Origin: a virus
Strand: one strand, 5' to 3'
Length of the DNA: 31,089 nucleotides
Virus record (IMG/VR): IMGVR_UViG_3300038417_000018
Location: 1 to 31,089 of that record
The notes under the pieces are model-generated. The model did not search any database, was not told the origin of the DNA, and saw only the letters and a program-made list of their open reading frames with translations. Shown here piece by piece: positions 28,194 to 31,089 of the stretch. Position 1 is the first letter of the stretch; every line of letters begins with the position of its first letter. A program made the position numbers and the translations under genes.

Positions 28194-28676
28194 ATGAATC
28201 TCAACCCTGTGCAAGTGCTGATCATTGGTCTGGTGGCGCTGGTGCTGACCGCGCTGCTGAGCTGGCTGATCGAGAAGGGCATCCCGTGGATGCTGACGGC
28301 CTTCAAGATCAAGACCAGCATCGACCTGGGGCGTTTTGTGAAGACGCTGATCGTCGGTGTGGTGGCGTTTTTGCTGGCCTGGTGGTGGTACCCGGCCACG
28401 CTGCCGGTGCTGCCGATCTGGGCGCCGCCCTTCGGGAATGAATTCCAACAATTTTGTGTTTGGATACCGATCCTGCTGGCGGCACTGAGCCCCTACGTGG
28501 GCGCGGCCATGGTAATCTACAACTTGATCCTTGGATACATACTGGACCCGGAGAAGCGGACGCAGCTGCTGCAGTCGCTGATGAATTTGCTGTTACCAGT
28601 GCAGGCGGACCCGCCGGCGCAGCCGACACATCCGGCGATACCACCAGGGACGGTTACACCACCACCCACCCAATAA
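28194..28676 (+). CDS. holin, three membrane spans
   Basis: 160 residues from ATG 28194 (AAAAGGAGAAAAGGAAT upstream). It has predicted spans at about residues 5-25 (VQVLIIGLVALVLTALLSWL), 48-66 (TLIVGVVAFLLAWWWYP) and 86-112 (VWIPILLAALSPYVGAAMVI), with a Pro/Thr-rich C-terminal tail. The lysis-cassette position and size suit a holin. The 46-bp gap before it has a CCGGGGCGAG hairpin whose sequence also occurs at 1633. It is the last late gene before the terminator. Confidence 0.72.
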   Translation: MNLNPVQVLIIGLVALVLTALLSWLIEKGIPWMLTAFKIKTSIDLGRFVKTLIVGVVAFLLAWWWYPATLPVLPIWAPPFGNEFQQFCVWIPILLAALSPYVGAAMVIYNLILGYILDPEKRTQLLQSLMNLLLPVQADPPAQPTHPAIPPGTVTPPPTQ

Positions 28677-28693
28677 AAGTATAACGATGATAC

Positions 28694-28729
28694 AAAGAGC
28701 CTCCAACGGTTTGGAGGCTCTTTCTTGTT
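28694..28729 (+). terminator. bidirectional intrinsic terminator
   Basis: A 13-bp perfect stem, AAAGAGCCTCCAA (28694-28706), loop CGGT, TTGGAGGCTCTTT (28711-28723), followed by CTTGTT. Because the stem begins with AAA and ends with TTT it works on both strands, ending the late operon and the convergent minus-strand integrase transcript (whose stop is at 28728). Confidence 0.9.
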
Positions 28730-29333
28730 AAGCGGCAGCCGGCCGGAGCTGCTTGATCAGCTCGAGCAGCTGGTCGAGCTTGGCGGCGGTGGAATCGATG
28801 GCGGCGGGGGTGTTCAAGCTGCCGATAATGCGGCGGACGTCGTCGTCGACCAGGCGGCCGTAGATGCTATCCGTGATAGTGAGGGAGGAGTGCATGACGT
28901 TCTGACTGACGGCTTTCCAGTCGGCCATGTTGCGGGCACGCTTGAGGGCGTAGAGCACGTGGCCGTGGCGAAGTTTGTGTGGGGAGAGATAGGGCACGCC
29001 GGCCAGGGCACAGACCGGGCGCAGGTCGCGCTCGACCAGATCGCCGCGGCCGAGATGCGGATCGGAAGTAGCGGTGATGGTGGTGCTGTCACGGGTGAGG
29101 GTGGCGTACCAGAGCGAGTCAGGCGGAAGCAGGCGGACGCGCCGGTCCCATTTTTCTACGATCGTAAGCAGTTCGGGGATCTCGAGCAGGAAGGTGACGG
29201 CGGCTTTGCGGTTCTTGGTACGGACGCCCAGCTCAGGCAACTGGCGGATCTCCCGGCGGGCGATATCGACGCAGGAGACCGGCGGTTCGGAAAACATCCT
29301 CAGGTGGCAAATCAAAAGCGCGGGCAACGCCAA
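28728..29333 (-). pseudogene. tyrosine recombinase (integrase), N-terminally truncated
   Basis: At most 201 residues, against about 350-400 for a complete phage integrase. The catalytic C-terminal half is present: TKNRKAAVTF with a candidate beta-strand Lys, HxxR in LSPHKLRHGHVLYALK, the second His in VSQNVMHSSLTITDS and the nucleophile Tyr in DSIYGRL. The arm- and core-binding domains and the first catalytic Arg are missing. No convincing ribosome site exists, and the first 33 codons overlap the repressor gene in another frame. It is probably a remnant left by a deletion that joined mid-integrase to the repressor 3' end. Confidence 0.75.
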
Positions 29334-29481
29334 GACAGATATCGGGGCCAGGGTTGCGGTCTCCGCTAAGGATAAGACTTAGGGTGGATGGGTTTATATC
29401 CGATCTCTTTGCTAATTCAGACTGAGACCAGCCACGTTCTTTCAATTCATCTTCAATTGCAGTTATGAATAATTTATTCAT
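29233..29481 (-). CDS. Cro/CI-type HTH repressor
   Basis: 82 residues from the ATG complementary to 29479-29481 (a GTG at 29499 is a less likely start; no strong ribosome site precedes either). A classic XRE helix-turn-helix: LKERGWSQSELAKRSDINPS then TLSLILSGDRNPGPDICLGV, and ARAFDLPPEDVFRTAGLL. No oligomerisation or protease-sensitive domain follows; the last ten residues (RRYRPPGDPP) appear to come from the joined integrase sequence read in another frame. It faces the early promoter and its triple operator and probably represses it. Confidence 0.8.
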   Translation of the reverse strand: MNKLFITAIEDELKERGWSQSELAKRSDINPSTLSLILSGDRNPGPDICLGVARAFDLPPEDVFRTAGLLRRYRPPGDPPVA

Positions 29482-29507
29482 CGTTGTAAAGTATTGCACA
29501 AATATGA

Positions 29508-29587
29508 TTTGCTGTGGTCAATAACCTTGACAAATGAAATATAGTGTATATAATTTGCTCTGGTAAGTATTTATTGACTGGAGCAAA
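29508..29587 (+). promoter_or_regulatory. three 17-bp operator copies around the early promoter
   Basis: Consensus TTTGCTCTGGTCAATAA. O1 29508-29524 (plus, 1 mismatch), O2 29554-29570 (plus, 3 mismatches) and O3 29571-29587 (minus orientation, TTTGCTCCAGTCAATAA, 2 mismatches). O2 and O3 abut as an inverted pair; O1 ends two bases before the -35 and O2 starts on the last base of the -10. This is a probable binding site for the divergent HTH repressor. Confidence 0.75.
29527..29554 (+). promoter_or_regulatory. consensus sigma-70 early promoter
   Basis: TTGACA (29527-29532), 16-bp spacer, TATAAT (29549-29554): both hexamers are perfect. It reads rightward into the gene at 29590 and through the circle junction into the early operon. 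The GGAG ribosome site of 29590 lies inside operator O3. Confidence 0.9.
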
Positions 29588-29589
29588 AG

Positions 29590-29865
29590 ATGGATGAGAT
29601 TACCGAAAAGACCAAATATATTCCACGAATAATCAACTTACGGCCGGAAGTGTATGAGCTGGTCCAGGAGGAGGCGAAGCGGCGGCGCAACGGGCTGAAG
29701 GGCTTCTCGCTGACGCTGAACCAGATCGTGCTGGAATGGGCGGACGCGCACAATGTGGAGTTGCTGCCGGTAAATACGCGCGAGCTGCAGGACCTGCCGG
29801 CGGTGGAAAAGATTCTCGTTCCGGCAGAAACACCCCTGGAAAACGGGGTGCGGGCGGAGGCGTGA
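29590..29865 (+). CDS. ribbon-helix-helix-like DNA-binding protein
   Basis: 91 residues, first gene of the early operon. Residues 11-50 (YIPRIINLRPEVYELVQEEA then KRRRNGLKGFSLTLNQIVLE) fit a ribbon-helix-helix fold: one strand (IINLRP), a basic helix and a second helix after FSLTLNQ. The C-terminal 40 residues are Pro/Glu-rich and not recognised. As the first product from the strong promoter it may be a Cro- or Arc-like regulator of the switch or of the early transcript. Confidence 0.65.
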   Translation: MDEITEKTKYIPRIINLRPEVYELVQEEAKRRRNGLKGFSLTLNQIVLEWADAHNVELLPVNTRELQDLPAVEKILVPAETPLENGVRAEA

Positions 29866-29875
29866 AAAGGAGACT

Positions 29876-30355
29876 ATGGCGCGAATGACGATCGTTCTAC
29901 CCGAGCAAGAAAAAAGTGCTCTTTATAGGCTTGCAGAACAAGGATTTAGGGAACCGCACGACCAGGTTGCTTTAATCATTCATAAGGAATTGGTGCAAGG
30001 AGGTCTTTTATCTCCAGTGCATGGTTCCTCAGAATGCCATATGGATGCTGAAAAGTTGGTAGCTGATCGTAAGAAGCTCCTGGATTTGATGAGCACTTTT
30101 CCGGTCCTGGTAACAACCAATAATTGGTTCAGGGCATCGGACGGAAAGCAATATACCTGTGTGTGGGGACACGCCTCGATCATCTCTGCTACGGCACTGC
30201 TCGGCTTCGAACCGGCCCAAAGCACGAACTGGTTGATGGTCTTCGATGGCGGAAAACACACGCTGGTGGTCGGAGGCTGCCAGATCAATTACATCCAGAT
30301 CTGTCCGGATGCGCCGGACGATAGCTTTATTTTGCGGGTTATTCCGGAGGGTTAG
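29876..30355 (+). CDS. two-domain protein: RHH-like N-terminus plus unknown domain
   Basis: 159 residues, AAAAGGAGACT upstream. Residues 1-45 (MARMTIVLPEQEKSALYRLA, FREPHDQVALIIHKELVQGG) resemble short phage DNA-binding proteins with a strand-helix-helix order. Residues about 60-159 (LLDLMSTFPVLVTTNNWFRA, YTCVWGHASIISATALLGFE, TLVVGGCQINYIQICPDAPD) are a distinct alpha/beta domain I do not recognise. More AT-rich at the start than later genes. It could be a regulator with a sensing domain, but this is inference. Confidence 0.55.
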   Translation: MARMTIVLPEQEKSALYRLAEQGFREPHDQVALIIHKELVQGGLLSPVHGSSECHMDAEKLVADRKKLLDLMSTFPVLVTTNNWFRASDGKQYTCVWGHASIISATALLGFEPAQSTNWLMVFDGGKHTLVVGGCQINYIQICPDAPDDSFILRVIPEG

Positions 30356-30640
30356 ATGCCAATAATCTCGAATGGCCAGATCGTCAGACCAAGGACGTTC
30401 GATCCGGATGCGAAGACGAAGCCGGAGAGGGTGTTCGAGTTCATCGTGGCGTTCAAGCACGAACATGATGGCAATTCTCCGACGATCCGGGAGATCATGG
30501 TGAACTGCAGGATCTCGTCCACCAGCATGGTTTGGTTCTACCTGAACCAGTTGGTGGCGAAAGGATTGATCAAGCGGCCGGATGCCAACATCGAGGTGGT
30601 GGGCGGGAAGTGGATCTTCATCGGAGGTCATCATGGTTGA
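30356..30640 (+). CDS. LexA-like winged-helix protein without peptidase
   Basis: 94 residues, GGAGGG upstream and ATG directly after the previous TAG. Residues 22-75 have the LexA DNA-binding pattern: a helix (RVFEFIVAFKHEHDG), the typical NSPTIREIMVNCRISS, recognition helix TSMVWFYLNQLVAKGLIKR and a wing (VVGGKWIFIG). The autolytic Ser/Lys peptidase domain is absent. It may bind host SOS-like operators or act as an early regulator. Its stop overlaps the next ATG. Confidence 0.75.
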   Translation: MPIISNGQIVRPRTFDPDAKTKPERVFEFIVAFKHEHDGNSPTIREIMVNCRISSTSMVWFYLNQLVAKGLIKRPDANIEVVGGKWIFIGGHHG

Positions 30641-30890
30641 TCCTTATCGGAGCGGAGTGGCGGCGCTGTTCGCCGGGCACGCCAGGCAGGCGCTCTCGGT
30701 CCGGTTTGTGAGCAAGGTGAACCTGCTGTACAAATCTGCGCCACTGGTTAGCCAGGGCGAATTCGTGGAAGCGGTCGAGGCGTGGCCTTACCAGTATTCG
30801 ATCCGAATCAACGGGGCGCATCATCCGGTCGGGGTCGTTGCGGCGAAATGGATCAACATCCTGGCCGGTCGGAAAGTGGTGGAGGAGTGA
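30633..30890 (+). CDS. small hypothetical early protein
   Basis: 85 residues from ATG 30633, GGAGG at 30623-30627 and an eight-base overlap with the previous gene. Sequence (YRSGVAALFAGHARQALSVR, FVSKVNLLYKSAPLVSQGEF) with no recognised family, probably alpha/beta. It ends with GTGGAGGAG before the stop, which supplies the ribosome site for the gene starting at 30892 (equal to base 1). Confidence 0.5.
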   Translation: MVDPYRSGVAALFAGHARQALSVRFVSKVNLLYKSAPLVSQGEFVEAVEAWPYQYSIRINGAHHPVGVVAAKWINILAGRKVVEE

Positions 30891-30891
30891 C

Positions 30892-31089
30892 ATGACCCCA
30901 AAGGAACCAAGAAAAGTGGAAGCAAGGAACATGAACACGGATGAATTCCTGTTGATCAGCATGATCATCCAGTCGACGGAAGTGTGGTGCATTGTGCTGC
31001 CGGGACTGGGGCGCGTGTTCCTGCAGGAGCATAACCAGCAGCCCGGGCGGATAGTGATCTGCCGGAAATGCCAGGGAGCGATCGAGCCG
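30892..31089 (+). CDS. partial fused early ORF in the terminal repeat (deletion allele)
   Basis: An open frame of 66 codons running off the end. Codons 1-26 equal the start of the membrane protein at 1; codon 27 onward equals the zinc-ribbon gene from its Gln6 (QSTEVWCIVLPGLG). The join (30969/30970) skips bases 79-657 of the left copy, 579 bp or exactly 193 codons, so the frame is kept. Either a real deletion allele or an assembly join between variants. The ribosome site GGAGGAG at 30881-30887 is intact. Confidence 0.6.
   Translation, partial: MTPKEPRKVEARNMNTDEFLLISMIIQSTEVWCIVLPGLGRVFLQEHNQQPGRIVICRKCQGAIEP
30892..31089 (+). repeat. terminal direct repeat, right copy (with internal deletion)
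   Basis: 30892-30969 equals 1-78 and 30968-31089 equals 656-777, without mismatch. The two share only TC at the join. It shows circular closure of the contig. Confidence 0.95.

Noticed and set aside
28725-29369. A 214-codon plus-strand frame antisense to the integrase remnant
   Set aside because: It is the high-GC shadow of the integrase frame, which has recognisable catalytic motifs.

Overview
The window is a nearly complete genome (about 30.9 kb) of a tailed double-stranded DNA phage of the siphovirus type. The last 198 bases repeat parts of the first 777, so the sequence closes into a circle of about 30,891 bp. The gene order is a textbook late block: HNH endonuclease, TerS, TerL, portal, prohead protease, scaffold-like protein, coat, connectors, tail tube, frameshifted tail chaperone, tape measure, tail tip, fibre, endolysin, holins. 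The host is not identifiable with certainty. Intergenic palindromes and short repeats around 10.2, 13.7, 15.4, 17.2, 19.3, 19.6 and 20.9 kb, together with several small proteins, resemble what I remember from Chloroflexota (Anaerolineae) genomes and prophages. That host is an inference. The code is standard: TAA, TAG and TGA are all used as stops.

Layout. 29.2-29.6 kb: a small HTH repressor on the minus strand faces a consensus sigma-70 promoter (TTGACA, 16 bp, TATAAT) ringed by three copies of a 17-bp operator. Behind the repressor lies a tyrosine recombinase that has lost its N-terminal half. 29.6 kb through the circle junction to about 6.5 kb: a rightward early operon of small, mostly unknown proteins. 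It includes ribbon-helix-helix and LexA-like DNA-binding proteins, DUF1737, ASCH and Zn-finger proteins, and a free-standing DnaA domain I homologue. There is no polymerase, primase or helicase, so replication probably relies on the host. 6.5-9.7 kb: HNH, four 29-bp tandem repeats (probable packaging site), TerS, TerL. 10.2-10.3 kb: promoter candidate plus strong terminator. 10.4-21.6 kb: head and tail-tube genes. Their intergenic gaps carry a family of twin palindromes placed just ahead of the next Shine-Dalgarno. 21.6-26.7 kb: tape measure, tail tip and fibre-like proteins. 26.7-28.7 kb: lysis genes, ending in a bidirectional terminator at 28.69 kb.

The most unusual points are these. (1) The terminal overlap carries a 579-bp in-frame deletion that fuses two early genes. 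(2) Four exact-period 29-bp repeats abut terS. (3) A palindrome family is spread through the late operon, and one copy is built into a coding sequence. (4) A separate HK97 delta-domain-like gene precedes a P22-type coat gene. (5) The integrase is truncated and apparently joined by deletion to the repressor gene. (6) One early gene is interrupted by an in-frame amber codon. (7) A 328-bp non-coding stretch is packed with hairpins and a tRNA T-arm-like motif.
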